A stretch of DNA of 64,000 nt, taken from assembly GCA_900543395.1 (NCBI GenBank), contig UQQT01000002.1:1-64000 (forward strand). The letters are read 5' to 3'. The stretch is from an uncultured Oscillospiraceae bacterium. GTDB taxonomy: Bacteria > Bacillota > Clostridia > Oscillospirales > Acutalibacteraceae. Positions 50,758 to 60,596 of this stretch are shown piece by piece; position 1 is the stretch's first letter, and every line of letters begins with the position of its first letter. The notes below the pieces were generated by a model that saw only the letters and a list, made by a program, of their open reading frames with translations, was not told the DNA's origin and did no database searches. Made by a program: the position numbers and the translations under genes.

Positions 50758-51429
50758 ATGAAAAAGATAGTTAAATTTGATTTTATAGATATAATTCCTC
50801 TGCCGAAAGGAATCATTTTTGCGGCAAATAAAAAAATGCCCGACAATTCGTCTAAAATCGTATTTATGCATTACGACGTAATATCGGACGAACTCACCGC
50901 GATAACAAAAGGCTCGTATTTTCTTAACAAATTCGGAACGAATTTCGAGGAGATCGTTTCTCAGCTCGGCGATTACATATCATGCGACTCATTAAGACTT
51001 CCGGGCGGCAGTACCGTTATACTCTACCCCACGGGCGAAATGGGCGTATTCAGCGATAACGGAAAGCTTGTATGGACAGGCGATATTTATTATAACGACG
51101 CTCCGTGCAGAGATCTTGCATACGACAACGGAAGCGTATGGTGCTGTGTCCCCGCAAGAAAAGCGGTCGCAAAATACAGCCTTACATTAAATAAATTTAC
51201 AATGAGAATCGGCGGAGACAACAACACGTCGTTCAGCCGTCCCGTTTCTCTTTTTTCGGATGACGACGAAATATATATATGCGACAGCGGAAACAACTCG
51301 ATAAGAATTATCAACAAAAATACGTTCAATGTAAAGGATTACATGACGTTTGACGAACCCGTGCTAAAATATTTTCGAATAATGGATTGCAGGTTTGTTA
51401 TTCTCGAATCGGGAATTTACAAATTGTGA
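50758..51429 (+). CDS. Beta-propeller-like protein of unknown function
   Basis: 223 residues, no signal peptide. Repeating beta strands with SDNGKLVWTGDI, YDNGSVWCCVPARKAVAKYSL, SLFSDDDEIYICDSGNNSIRIIN and FRIMDCRFVILESGIYKL. The last parts resemble NHL-type propeller blades (I-x-D-S-G-N-x-x-I-R), although the protein is short for a closed six-blade propeller. Directly follows rex (3-nt gap) and precedes the lysozyme gene, so it may belong to the same transcript. Function unknown. Confidence 0.6.
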   Translation: MKKIVKFDFIDIIPLPKGIIFAANKKMPDNSSKIVFMHYDVISDELTAITKGSYFLNKFGTNFEEIVSQLGDYISCDSLRLPGGSTVILYPTGEMGVFSDNGKLVWTGDIYYNDAPCRDLAYDNGSVWCCVPARKAVAKYSLTLNKFTMRIGGDNNTSFSRPVSLFSDDDEIYICDSGNNSIRIINKNTFNVKDYMTFDEPVLKYFRIMDCRFVILESGIYKL

Positions 51430-51452
51430 TATTTCATTCGGAGGGCTTAACA

Positions 51453-53774
51453 TTGAAAAAAACACTTTGCACGTTAATGAGCGTTTTGCTTATGATATCC
51501 GTTTTTTCGTTCTGCGCGTCCGCGGATTATCAGAATACATATAAAAATACAGGCAAATATTCAGAAGATATCGTCGGCGCGGCAAAAACGCAGATCGGAT
51601 ATTCCGCCGCGGCACAGGATAATAAATACATAAAACGCTTTGCCGACGATTCGGGCAGCGCGAGCGCGTCATTTATAGCATGGTGCGCAGAGCAGGCGGG
51701 CGTTCCGTCGTCCGTTCTGTCGTATAAAGGTACGCTTGAATCACTGATCGGAAGATTCGAGGATGCAGGAAAAATCAATTATTCTTCGGTTCTCGGCGGC
51801 GATTATTCACCGAAAATCGGCGATATTATTTTTATTACTACCGTGACGGGCGATTTTTCGAAATGCTCTAACGCAGGCATAGTTTCCTCCGTTTCCGATT
51901 CAAAAGTCGAGGCAATTTTCGGAGACGTAAATTCTGCAGTTACCCTCCTTTCATACGATATTTCGGACACTCTGATTCTCGGCTACGCTTCCCCCGATTA
52001 TTCGTCGATAACGCCTTATGTTACGGGCAGATACAAAACCACGACGGGCGTTAACTTCAGAAACGGACCGTCCGCCGAAAATGCCAAAGTGCTTGATTCC
52101 AATTCAAATCCGATAGTTATTCCCAAAGGAACAATTGTAACCGTATCCGCAATATCGGGCGGATGGGGTTATACGAAGTATGCAAATAAGAACGGATGGA
52201 TATGTCTTGAATACGCTTCATATTACAGCGAACTTCCCCCGACGGAGAATACAGAACCCGACAATACCGATCTTGACGTAAAATGGAATATGGTCGACGT
52301 TTCCGGCTGGCAGGACGATATAGACTGGGAGAGAGTTTCAAACGAGAATATACAAGGCGCAATAATCAGAATCGGCGTAAGGTATTCCAAGTCAAGGACA
52401 ATACATCTGGACAGCAAATTTGACCGCAACTGCAAAGAGGCGGCAAAATACTCTGTTCCCGTAGGCTGTTATTTCTACACGGTCGCATACTCCGTCGCCG
52501 ACGCACAGGCGGAAGCCGAATTCGTCGTAAAAACACTGAACGACGGCGGTTATCAAATGGACTTCCCCGTTTATTTTGACGTAGAGGACGAATCTATGCG
52601 CTCGCTCGGCAGAACACTTATAAGCGAAATAACAAACGCTTTCTGCGAAGTGATCGAGGATGCGGGCTATCTTGCGGGAATTTACTGCAGTAAATCGTGG
52701 GCTGATTCGTATTTGAATGAAAAAGCAACCGCGTCAAGACCGATGTGGATCGCGCAGTGGGACGTTTCAAAGTGCACATATTCGGGAGCTTTTGGTTTAT
52801 GGCAGTACAGTGACAAAGGATCTGTCGACGGAATAAACGGATATGTCGATTTAAATATTTGCTATCTTAACTATCCATACTATATTAAATCAAACGGATA
52901 CAACGGCTATAAAAAACCGACTCCCGCTCCCAAGCCGACTCCCGATCCTGTTCCCGATCCGAATCCGGATGATAATAAAAACATTGAATATGAAGAAAAG
53001 AATCTAAAGGTAACCGTAACACCCGCCGGCTGTACAAAATACGGAAGCGTGAAAAAAGCCGATAAAGAAACAGGTGAAGTAGTCAGCTTTAAGCTTATAA
53101 ATCCGACGGGACATGCACCGGAAGCAAACATAGGCACAGACGGCAAGCTTAAATGCACACAGTGCGGAGAGGTTCTTATAGACATTTCGCCCGAACATGT
53201 TACTCATAAGTATACACTCAATGAAGTAATTCCCGCAACTTGCACTACAGAGGGTAAATACGAAGTTTTTTGCGAAACTTGCGGTAATATTTCTGTCGGA
53301 ACATCCGTAATTCCCGTAAAAACGCACGAAAACGGCGACCATACTATAAAAGATGCGACATGCAAGGAAAACGGCAGAGACGAGATTAAATGTTCCGTCT
53401 GCGGTGAAATTACCGAATACGATATAATTCCGACTTCGGGTCATCAGTGCGATAACTGGACTGTTATTACAAAACCCGATTCCACGGGCAAGGTCGGATT
53501 AAAACGCGGAGTATGCAAAATCTGCGGAGAATATGTTTATGTAAGAACCGAATACGACCCCAATGAGAAACCCGACGCAAAGCCCGGAGACATAGATATG
53601 GACGGTAAAATTACAGTCTCCGACGCCCGCCTTTTATTAAGATTCACGGCAAAAATGACCGATCTTACATCGGCGCAAAAAAATCTTGCCGACGTTAATA
53701 AGGACGGCAAAATTACCGCCGCGGATGCAAGACTCGTTCTCAGAGTCGCCGCAAAGCTGGAGGTTCTCTCATGA
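51453..53774 (+). CDS. Modular GH25 lysozyme with SH3b, Cys-rich and type I dockerin domains
   Basis: 773 residues from TTG 51453 (TCGGAGG 8 nt upstream). Order: signal peptide (~1-24, CASA); a CHAP/NlpC-like domain (~30-170: SASFIAWCAEQAGVPSS, PKIGDIIFITT); SH3b (~185-255: TTGVNFRNGPSAENAKVL); GH25 muramidase (~280-470: DVSGWQDDIDW, FPVYFDVEDE with the D-x-E active site, MWIAQWD); a Pro/Asp-rich linker (~485-500); a region with four CxxC pairs (CTQCG, CETCG, CSVCG, CKICG); and a type I dockerin of two Ca-binding repeats, DIDMDGKITVSDARLLLRF and DVNKDGKITAADARLVLRV. It should cut peptidoglycan and attach to a cohesin. The next gene overlaps by ATGA. Confidence 0.93.
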   Translation: MKKTLCTLMSVLLMISVFSFCASADYQNTYKNTGKYSEDIVGAAKTQIGYSAAAQDNKYIKRFADDSGSASASFIAWCAEQAGVPSSVLSYKGTLESLIGRFEDAGKINYSSVLGGDYSPKIGDIIFITTVTGDFSKCSNAGIVSSVSDSKVEAIFGDVNSAVTLLSYDISDTLILGYASPDYSSITPYVTGRYKTTTGVNFRNGPSAENAKVLDSNSNPIVIPKGTIVTVSAISGGWGYTKYANKNGWICLEYASYYSELPPTENTEPDNTDLDVKWNMVDVSGWQDDIDWERVSNENIQGAIIRIGVRYSKSRTIHLDSKFDRNCKEAAKYSVPVGCYFYTVAYSVADAQAEAEFVVKTLNDGGYQMDFPVYFDVEDESMRSLGRTLISEITNAFCEVIEDAGYLAGIYCSKSWADSYLNEKATASRPMWIAQWDVSKCTYSGAFGLWQYSDKGSVDGINGYVDLNICYLNYPYYIKSNGYNGYKKPTPAPKPTPDPVPDPNPDDNKNIEYEEKNLKVTVTPAGCTKYGSVKKADKETGEVVSFKLINPTGHAPEANIGTDGKLKCTQCGEVLIDISPEHVTHKYTLNEVIPATCTTEGKYEVFCETCGNISVGTSVIPVKTHENGDHTIKDATCKENGRDEIKCSVCGEITEYDIIPTSGHQCDNWTVITKPDSTGKVGLKRGVCKICGEYVYVRTEYDPNEKPDAKPGDIDMDGKITVSDARLLLRFTAKMTDLTSAQKNLADVNKDGKITAADARLVLRVAAKLEVLS

Positions 53775-54202
53775 ATAAATATCTCGCAAAATTCATGCAG
53801 TTCATGCAGGGACGTTACGGTATAGACAGTCTTTATAAATTTTTGCTGATTCTCTACTGCGCGGTACTATTCATTTTTTCAATGATAGGCTTTTTATTTG
53901 AAAGCGTTTCGGTCAGAAGAATGATAGTTTTCGTACCTACCGCTATTATTATTTTCGCTTTTTGGAGAGTTTTTTCAAAGAACATTCCCGCAAGACAGGA
54001 AGAAAACAGAAAATATCTTGTTTTTAAATATAAATTCACATCATTTTTCAACTTGCAGAAAAACAGATGGAAATTCAGAAAAACAGATGTTTTCAAAAAA
54101 TGTCCGCAATGCTCTGCGGTTTTAAAATTAAAAAAAATTCCGGGCGAACACACAGTAAGATGTCCCTCATGCGGATGTGAATTTAAAGTAAAAAACAGAT
54201 AA
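53771..54202 (+). CDS. Membrane protein with zinc-ribbon tail
   Basis: 143 residues. Two membrane helices (~22-45 and ~50-68: MIVFVPTAIIIFAFWRVF), a basic stretch, then a C-terminal zinc ribbon, CPQCSAVLKLKKIPGEHTVRCPSCGCEF (C-x2-C...C-x2-C). Overlaps the lysozyme stop by 4 bp (ATGA), so translationally coupled. Family not recognised; zinc-ribbon membrane proteins of this size are common in Clostridia and lack known function. Confidence 0.7.
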   Translation: MNKYLAKFMQFMQGRYGIDSLYKFLLILYCAVLFIFSMIGFLFESVSVRRMIVFVPTAIIIFAFWRVFSKNIPARQEENRKYLVFKYKFTSFFNLQKNRWKFRKTDVFKKCPQCSAVLKLKKIPGEHTVRCPSCGCEFKVKNR

Positions 54203-54297
54203 ACAGTATTACAGCTCGGTATATTTTTATATATCGAGTTGTTTTTTACGATAAAATATGTTATATTTATATAAAAGTATTTTACGGAGTGTGTGCT

Positions 54298-55338
54298 ATG
54301 CAAAACGAGATTACAAAGAGAGAAAAACTGCTCGATCAAAACGGCAATATTAAAAATCCGGGATTCGCAAAAAAGCTTTTGTGGGATTATGACCGCAAAG
54401 ATATAAAAGCAGGAAAAATGAGAATCAAAGAATGGGATTATTACTACATCGGAACACAGGAATACGGACTTTGCCTGACGATTTCCGACGCGGGATATGT
54501 AAGCTGTCTGAGCATTTCACTGCTGTCATTTAAAGATAATCCTATGCAGATGAACGATTCCGAAATCGGTCTGTTCCCTCTCGGAAAACTCAATCTTCCG
54601 TCAACAAGCGAAACCGGTAACATTTCGGCAAAGGTCGGAACTGCGGAGATGACATTCAATAACGATTCAAAAACACGTCATCTGTTCGGTAAATACGACA
54701 ATTACTGCAATTCGAAAAAACAGCTGATCTTCGACGTTGTTCTTTCCGATTTCCCCGAGGAATCAATGGTTATTGCCACGCCTTTTAATAAAGATAAGCA
54801 TTTTTACTATAATCAGAAAATAAATTGTATGAGAGCAAAAGGCTATGTAAAATTCGGCGATATCGAATGGAAATTTACGCCCGAAAACAACGCTCTTGCG
54901 ACGCTCGACTGGGGACGCGGTGTATGGACATACGACAACACATGGTACTGGGGCAGCGGTCAGACGGTTCTTGACGACGGAAGCACATTTGGATTTAATA
55001 TAGGCTACGGATTCGGCGATACGTCGGCTGCGAGTGAAAATATGCTCTTTTACAACGGAAAATCGCATAAGCTTGAGGATATTAAATTCAACATTCCTAA
55101 AGACGGTGACAAATATCTGTATACCGAACCATGGACGTTTACATCAAGCGACGGACGTTTTGAAATGACATTCAAGCCGATTATAGACCGACAGGCACCG
55201 CTTGATATTAAAATTATGTGCATGCTCCCCCATCAGGTATTCGGATTGATGTCGGGAATCGCGATTCTCGACGACGGAACGGTTATTGAAATTAAAGATA
55301 AACTTGTTTTTGCCGAGCGGGTACATAATAAGTGGTAA
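54298..55338 (+). CDS. DUF2804 family protein
   Basis: 346 residues from ATG 54298 (CGGAG upstream). EITKREKLLDQNGNIKNPGFAKKLLWDYDRKDIKA, IKEWDYYYIGTQEYGLCLTISDAGYVS and DWGRGVWTYDNTWYWGSGQ fit DUF2804, a lipocalin-like beta-barrel family. No signal peptide or catalytic motif. Stands alone between the zinc-ribbon gene and the convergent ftsH block. Function unknown. Confidence 0.85.
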   Translation: MQNEITKREKLLDQNGNIKNPGFAKKLLWDYDRKDIKAGKMRIKEWDYYYIGTQEYGLCLTISDAGYVSCLSISLLSFKDNPMQMNDSEIGLFPLGKLNLPSTSETGNISAKVGTAEMTFNNDSKTRHLFGKYDNYCNSKKQLIFDVVLSDFPEESMVIATPFNKDKHFYYNQKINCMRAKGYVKFGDIEWKFTPENNALATLDWGRGVWTYDNTWYWGSGQTVLDDGSTFGFNIGYGFGDTSAASENMLFYNGKSHKLEDIKFNIPKDGDKYLYTEPWTFTSSDGRFEMTFKPIIDRQAPLDIKIMCMLPHQVFGLMSGIAILDDGTVIEIKDKLVFAERVHNKW

Positions 55339-55354
55339 ATTGATTTATAAAAAT

Positions 55355-55390
55355 ACAGCAGAGACTTGAAAATCTCTGCTGTTATTTTTT
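55355..55390. terminator. Terminator between DUF2804 gene and ftsH
   Basis: ACAGCAGAGA / TCTCTGCTGT, a perfect 10-bp stem with an 8-nt loop, followed by TATTTTTT; A-rich on the left, so it can serve both convergent transcripts. Confidence 0.88.
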
Positions 55391-55391
55391 A

Positions 55392-57314
55392 TCAATCTTC
55401 AGTTAATTCGTTTGATTCGGGCTGTGCGATAACCTCGGGAGCATTGTCTGCCGTATTATCAGTCTGTTCATTTTTATCAACAAGCGTGCCTGCCATGAGA
55501 TCCGCAAAATCCTGCTCGTCGATTTTCTCATTTTTAATAAGATATTCGGCGACGAGATGAAGCTTATCGACATGAGTCGTAAGAATCTTATTACATCTTT
55601 CGTACGAATCGAGAATGATTTTTTCAACTTCGGTATCAATCTGCGCAGCAATATTCTCCGAATAATTACGTACGCTGTTATAATCCTTTCCAAGGAATAC
55701 TTCGTCATGTCCCGTACCGAAAGTAATCGGGCCGAGTTTATCACTCATACCGTACTTGGTAACCATTTTTCTCGCTTCATCGGAAGCTCTTTCGATATCA
55801 TTCGACGCACCGGTTGAAATATCGTTAAATATAACAGCCTCCGCAACACGTCCGCCGAGAAGAACAACGATATCGTCGAGCATGCTTGACTTCGATTTAT
55901 AAAGCTTATCCTCTCTGGGCATATTGAGCGTATAACCGCCCGCCATACCTCTGGGAATAATTGAAACCTGATGAACGGGATCCTGCGAGTCAAGATAATA
56001 CGAGGAAATCGCGTGACCTGCCTCATGGTATGCGGTTACCTTTTTATCATGCTCGTTAACTTTGTGCGAACGCTTCTCCGTACCGACGACAACTTTTATT
56101 GTCGCTTCTTCAATTTCGGGCATAGTGATTGCCTTATGTCCGCGTCTGGCAGCAAGAAGAGCAGCCTCGTTGAGAAGATTCTCAAGATCTGCGCCCGTAA
56201 ATCCGACTGTTGACTGCGCTATGACGTTCAGATCGACGTCGGGAGCGAGGGGCTTATCTTTAGCGTGGACTTTGAGTATTTCACAGCGTCCCTTAATATC
56301 GGGATAACCGACAGTAACCTGTCTGTCAAAACGGCCCGGACGAAGCAATGCAGGGTCGAGAATATCGGGTCGGTTTGTAGCGGCAATAACAATAACGCCC
56401 TCGTTAACTCCGAATCCGTCCATCTCGACAAGAAGCTGGTTGAGCGTCTGTTCGCGTTCGTCGTGTCCGCCTCCCATACCTGCGCCTCTGTGTCTGCCGA
56501 CTGCGTCTATTTCGTCGATAAATATAATTGACGGAGAGTGTTTCTTAGCCTGTGAGAAAAGGTCTCTTACTCTCGAAGCGCCGACGCCGACGTACATCTC
56601 AACGAAATCGGAACCCGAAATCGAGAAGAACGGAGCGTCTGCCTCGCCCGCAACGGCTCTGGCAAGTAATGTTTTACCCGTTCCGGGAGGACCTACAAGC
56701 AAAACCCCCTTGGGGATTCTTGCACCGAGTGCATTATATTTTCCCGGGTCTTTGAGGAATTCGACAAGCTCGGAAAGCTCCTCTTTTTCCTCATCCGCGC
56801 CCGCAACGTCTTCAAAAGTGGTTTTAGGCTTTTTATCCTGGTCGTTAAGTCTGACCTTGCCGAAATTCATTGTTCTGTTGTTCTCGTTCATGACTGAAGA
56901 ATTCATACGTCTGAACATGAAGAACATATACGCGCACAGCGCAATCATAAGCAGTGCCGTAGGTAAAAGGCTTAATAGCCACGAACCTGCTTTTCCGGAC
57001 GAATAATCATATTTTATCGTATCGGATTGTTTTACATACGAATTTACGTCGTTAATGAAAATATCAACGCTCGGAACCGTATATTTTTTTACCTCGTCAG
57101 AATCCTTCGTTTTATATTGAAGATTGCCGCTTGAAAGATTCAGATTATATTCGGCTATCTGATCTGTTTTAAACAGTTCGACTATCTCGTAATATCTGAC
57201 TTTTTTGCTCTGCGTTGAATTATTATTCGAATACAGAGCGAACGCGCCTATCAAAATAAGCGGGATCAGCAGATAACTGAGATATCTCATCCAGTTATTA
57301 TTTTTACTTTCCAA
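55392..57314 (-). CDS. ftsH: ATP-dependent zinc metalloprotease FtsH
   Basis: 640 residues, TTG start after GGAGG. Two membrane helices (~10-27, ~110-130), AAA domain with VGPPGTGKTLLARAVAGE (~205) and IIFIDEIDAVGRHRG, second region of homology ATNRPDILDPALLRPGRFDRQ, and the zinc site TAYHEAGHAISSYYL (HExxH, ~430). Degrades membrane and regulatory proteins. Last gene of the tilS-hpt-ftsH block, an order conserved in Firmicutes; 23 bp after hpt. Confidence 0.97.
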   Translation of the reverse strand: MESKNNNWMRYLSYLLIPLILIGAFALYSNNNSTQSKKVRYYEIVELFKTDQIAEYNLNLSSGNLQYKTKDSDEVKKYTVPSVDIFINDVNSYVKQSDTIKYDYSSGKAGSWLLSLLPTALLMIALCAYMFFMFRRMNSSVMNENNRTMNFGKVRLNDQDKKPKTTFEDVAGADEEKEELSELVEFLKDPGKYNALGARIPKGVLLVGPPGTGKTLLARAVAGEADAPFFSISGSDFVEMYVGVGASRVRDLFSQAKKHSPSIIFIDEIDAVGRHRGAGMGGGHDEREQTLNQLLVEMDGFGVNEGVIVIAATNRPDILDPALLRPGRFDRQVTVGYPDIKGRCEILKVHAKDKPLAPDVDLNVIAQSTVGFTGADLENLLNEAALLAARRGHKAITMPEIEEATIKVVVGTEKRSHKVNEHDKKVTAYHEAGHAISSYYLDSQDPVHQVSIIPRGMAGGYTLNMPREDKLYKSKSSMLDDIVVLLGGRVAEAVIFNDISTGASNDIERASDEARKMVTKYGMSDKLGPITFGTGHDEVFLGKDYNSVRNYSENIAAQIDTEVEKIILDSYERCNKILTTHVDKLHLVAEYLIKNEKIDEQDFADLMAGTLVDKNEQTDNTADNAPEVIAQPESNELTED

Positions 57315-57337
57315 AAATATTTCCTCCGACAGTAGAT

Positions 57338-57877
57338 TTATTCAGAATAAACATACTCTTTAAGAATACCGACAAAAGGCAGATTTCTGTACTTTTCGGC
57401 GTAATCAAGACCGTAGCCGACTATAAATTCGTCGGGAACCTCCGTGCCTATGTATTCTGCGGTAAGGTCAACCTGCCTGCGGTCGGGTTTGTCGAAAAGA
57501 GTACAGATTCTGATGCTGTTGGGCTTTCTCGCGCTGAGAATATCCTGAATATAGCTTAACGTTTTGCCCGAATCGAGAATATCCTCAACGATCAGCAGAT
57601 CGTAACCCTCGATATTTCTGTCAAGATCCTTGATAATTTTAACCGCGCCGGACGTTTTTGTTCCGTTTCCATAGCTCGAAACAGCCATAAAATCTATTTC
57701 GCACGGAATGGTTATCTCTCTCATAAGATCTGCCATTATCATGACCGAACCTTTAAGAACGCTGACCATAAGGAGTTTTCTGTTCTTATAGTCCTCCGAA
57801 ATCTGTGCGCCGAGTCTTTTTACTATGGCTTTAAGATCCTCCTCGGAATATAAAACCTCTTTGATATCCTCAAGCAT
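57338..57877 (-). CDS. hpt: Hypoxanthine phosphoribosyltransferase
   Basis: 179 residues. VSVLKGSVMIMADL, the PRPP motif LLIVEDILDSGKTLSYI (~105) and the C-terminal VGYGLDYAEKYRNLPFVG identify HPRT. Salvages hypoxanthine/guanine. Its ATG overlaps the tilS end by 8 bp. Confidence 0.96.
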   Translation of the reverse strand: MLEDIKEVLYSEEDLKAIVKRLGAQISEDYKNRKLLMVSVLKGSVMIMADLMREITIPCEIDFMAVSSYGNGTKTSGAVKIIKDLDRNIEGYDLLIVEDILDSGKTLSYIQDILSARKPNSIRICTLFDKPDRRQVDLTAEYIGTEVPDEFIVGYGLDYAEKYRNLPFVGILKEYVYSE

Positions 57878-59228
57878 TTATGTTCCTCCTGAAATATATT
57901 TTTACAATTCTTTTTGTGCCTTTATCTATTGCGCCGTACTTTGACGTTCCGAAAACCTCGCTCCAAAGTATATTGCAATCGTCCGCTATAAATAATTTAC
58001 CGCACCTTTGTTCGGCATCTATTTTTTTCTCCCTGTACAGATTTTTAAGACACGACGAATGAGGGGCATTGACATAAGTAAATCTGTCGCTGTTCAAACG
58101 CGTTCTTATTCGGGAGTGTAAAATTATTTTATCATAATCCGCAAAATTATCCAATGACAATTCCTTTATATTTTTTTTAAGATCGGATATATTTTTGTTC
58201 AATAAGACAAATTCCAATTTTCCGTACGGAGTATCATACGAAAAAATATCTTTTTTTATTTCAATACTCACTTGTTCGGGCATTTTGTCTATACGATTAA
58301 AAATTAAAAAACCGTTTTCGATTTTTAACGTTGTATCGGAGCAAATCATTAACGCGCCGGAGCCGTTTTTTATGTTTTCATTTATTATATCGAGATGTTT
58401 ATATTCGGGCGTAACGGACGTGTTGCCCGTTATAAGTTTTGACAGCACTCTGTTTCTTATACCGATATCGAGCGATAAAAGATAACCGCAGTCAATCCTC
58501 GTTTTATTTGAAATCAAATTGTAAGCAGAATCTGCCTGCTTATCAATATATATAATGTCATCCTTTAGCGAATCTGTATTTCTTAAAAAAACAGAAAAAA
58601 ATGACGGATTAATTTCATTCATAACGGGCAAAATTTTATGCCGAATTTTATTTCTCGTGTAGTTGTCGGAAAGATTGGTCGAATCTGTAACGAAATCAAG
58701 TCCGTTTTCCTTGCAGTAAAGCTCAATTTCCTTTCTTTCGCACTCGATAATCGGCCTTATAATATTTTCTCTGACAGGCGGAATACCGGTCAGTCCTTTA
58801 AGTCCCGCTCCGCGTGCTAAATTCAAAAAGAACGTTTCCGCGCAGTCGTTAAGATTATGAGCAGTCGCAATTTTTGCGTCGGGAGCGGTTTTATAAAAAA
58901 ATTCATATCTCAGTCTGCGTCCGCAAAGTTCTACGCTTTCGCCGGTTTGTTTTGAAATTTCGGGAACGTTGATTCTTGTAATTTTAAGAGGAACATTTAA
59001 CTTATCGCATAAATTTCGTACAAAATTTTCGTCTCTGTCTGCCTCCGCCCCGCGTATCATGTGATTTACATGAGCGGCGATTAAACGGCAGTCAAGTTCG
59101 TTTCTTAACGATAATAAAACATGCAGCAGCGAGACCGAATCCGCGCCGCCCGAAAGCGCGACGAGAACGGTATCGCCTTTATTGATCATATTGTATTTTT
59201 TGACGGTATTATGTACTTTATTCCTCAT
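57870..59228 (-). CDS. tilS: tRNA(Ile)-lysidine synthase
   Basis: 452 residues from ATG 59228, which overlaps the last codons of dnaB; longer in-frame starts lie inside dnaB. N-terminal PP-loop VLVALSGGADSVSLLHVL (~25), AHVNHMIRGAEADRDENFV, IATAHNLNDCAETFFLNLARGAGLKGLTGI and RPIIECERKEIELYC; the C-terminal domain is weaker. Makes lysidine at C34 of tRNA-Ile2. Canonical neighbour of hpt and ftsH. Confidence 0.94.
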   Translation of the reverse strand: MRNKVHNTVKKYNMINKGDTVLVALSGGADSVSLLHVLLSLRNELDCRLIAAHVNHMIRGAEADRDENFVRNLCDKLNVPLKITRINVPEISKQTGESVELCGRRLRYEFFYKTAPDAKIATAHNLNDCAETFFLNLARGAGLKGLTGIPPVRENIIRPIIECERKEIELYCKENGLDFVTDSTNLSDNYTRNKIRHKILPVMNEINPSFFSVFLRNTDSLKDDIIYIDKQADSAYNLISNKTRIDCGYLLSLDIGIRNRVLSKLITGNTSVTPEYKHLDIINENIKNGSGALMICSDTTLKIENGFLIFNRIDKMPEQVSIEIKKDIFSYDTPYGKLEFVLLNKNISDLKKNIKELSLDNFADYDKIILHSRIRTRLNSDRFTYVNAPHSSCLKNLYREKKIDAEQRCGKLFIADDCNILWSEVFGTSKYGAIDKGTKRIVKIYFRRNINA

Positions 59229-60594
59229 CAAACTCCCGCTCCCTGCTTGTAAACATTGTAAAGTCGGGATTCCATGCAAGTCTGACGCTTCCCGTAGGAC
59301 CGTGACGGTTTTTTTGAACAAGAACCTCCGCGGTATCGACTCTTATTTCGTCAACCGGAGTGTCATTATCGTCCGTATTATAATAATTTTCACGGTAAAG
59401 CATTAAAACAATATCCGCGTCCTGCTCGATTGAACCGGATTCACGCAGGTCGGAAAGCTGGGGTTTGTGCGATCTTCCCTTTTCCTCTGTTCGTCTGGCA
59501 AGCTGTGCGCACGTTACGACGGGAATTCTCAAATCCTTAGCCATAAGCTTTAAGCTTCGCGTAATTTCCGAAACCTCCTGAACACGGTTATCGGTCTTTT
59601 TACTGCCCGTCATGAGCTGAAGGTAGTCAATGATAACACAGTCGACGTTTTTTAACTGTCTTACTCTCGCTTTCATTTCGGGAACCGTAATATTTGACGT
59701 ATCGTCAAAATAAAGTTCTATATCCGATAAGAAAACCGAGGCGTTTGCTATATGTTCCCATTCGTCCGGTGTGAGATTGCCCGTTCTGAACTTCGTACTC
59801 TGTACTCTCGCTTCGGTCGAAAGAACTCTTTGAGCAAGCTGTTCTTTTGACATTTCCAATGAGAAAAACAGGACTCGTCTTTTTCCGTATACGGCAACGT
59901 TTCTTGCAAGGTTCAGCGCGAAACTCGTTTTACCCATAGCGGGACGTGCGCCGATAAGAACAAGGTCTGAACGGTTAAGTCCCGTAATCATTCTGTCAAG
60001 ATCGGAAAATCCCGTCGGGAAGCCCGCATATTCAGCTCTGTCATCGGAGGAAAGCTGATACAAATTAACATAAACATCCTTTAACACGTCTCCGATAGAG
60101 GCGGGACCCGTTACCGTTTTACCCTGTCTGATATCGTAAATCTTCTGTTCTGCCATGTCGAGCAATTCGTCCGCGGACATTGATTCGTCCGATGCGAGCT
60201 CGTTTATCTCAGAGGTAGTTGAAATAAGGGATCGTATGTAAAATTTTTCTCTTATAATCTTAGCATACGATTCGACATTCGCGGTTGACGGAACGTTTTT
60301 TGAAAGCTGAAAAAGATATGTTTTTCCCGATTCGTCGTCGTAAATTTTTTCGTTTCTCAATGCGTCAAGAACGAGCAGGGGGTCTATTTTTCCGCCCTTG
60401 GCCGCGTCAAGTGCGATAATAGTCGAAAAAATCGCTTTATGCTGGGGCAGATAGAAGTAATCGGGTTTTAATATCATCGTTACCTGCGAAAGGCAGGACG
60501 GATCGAGGAGTATAGCTCCCAAGACCGCCTGTTCAGCTTCAAGACTGAACGGCAGTTTTGACATATCCGGATTACGGAATGCTTCCTGAGCCAT
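59218..60594 (-). CDS. dnaB: Replicative DNA helicase DnaB
   Basis: 458 residues. N-terminal domain (LPFSLEAEQAVLGAILLDPS) and RecA-like core with Walker A GARPAMGKTSFALNLARN (~215), the Arg/His motif FFSLEMSKEQLAQR, Walker B VDCVIIDYLQLMTG and RRTEEKGRSHKPQLSDLRESGSIEQDADIVLMLYRE. The hexameric replicative helicase. It follows rplI by 2 bp, a conserved pairing. Confidence 0.97.
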   Translation of the reverse strand: MAQEAFRNPDMSKLPFSLEAEQAVLGAILLDPSCLSQVTMILKPDYFYLPQHKAIFSTIIALDAAKGGKIDPLLVLDALRNEKIYDDESGKTYLFQLSKNVPSTANVESYAKIIREKFYIRSLISTTSEINELASDESMSADELLDMAEQKIYDIRQGKTVTGPASIGDVLKDVYVNLYQLSSDDRAEYAGFPTGFSDLDRMITGLNRSDLVLIGARPAMGKTSFALNLARNVAVYGKRRVLFFSLEMSKEQLAQRVLSTEARVQSTKFRTGNLTPDEWEHIANASVFLSDIELYFDDTSNITVPEMKARVRQLKNVDCVIIDYLQLMTGSKKTDNRVQEVSEITRSLKLMAKDLRIPVVTCAQLARRTEEKGRSHKPQLSDLRESGSIEQDADIVLMLYRENYYNTDDNDTPVDEIRVDTAEVLVQKNRHGPTGSVRLAWNPDFTMFTSREREFDEE

Positions 60595-60596
60595 AA

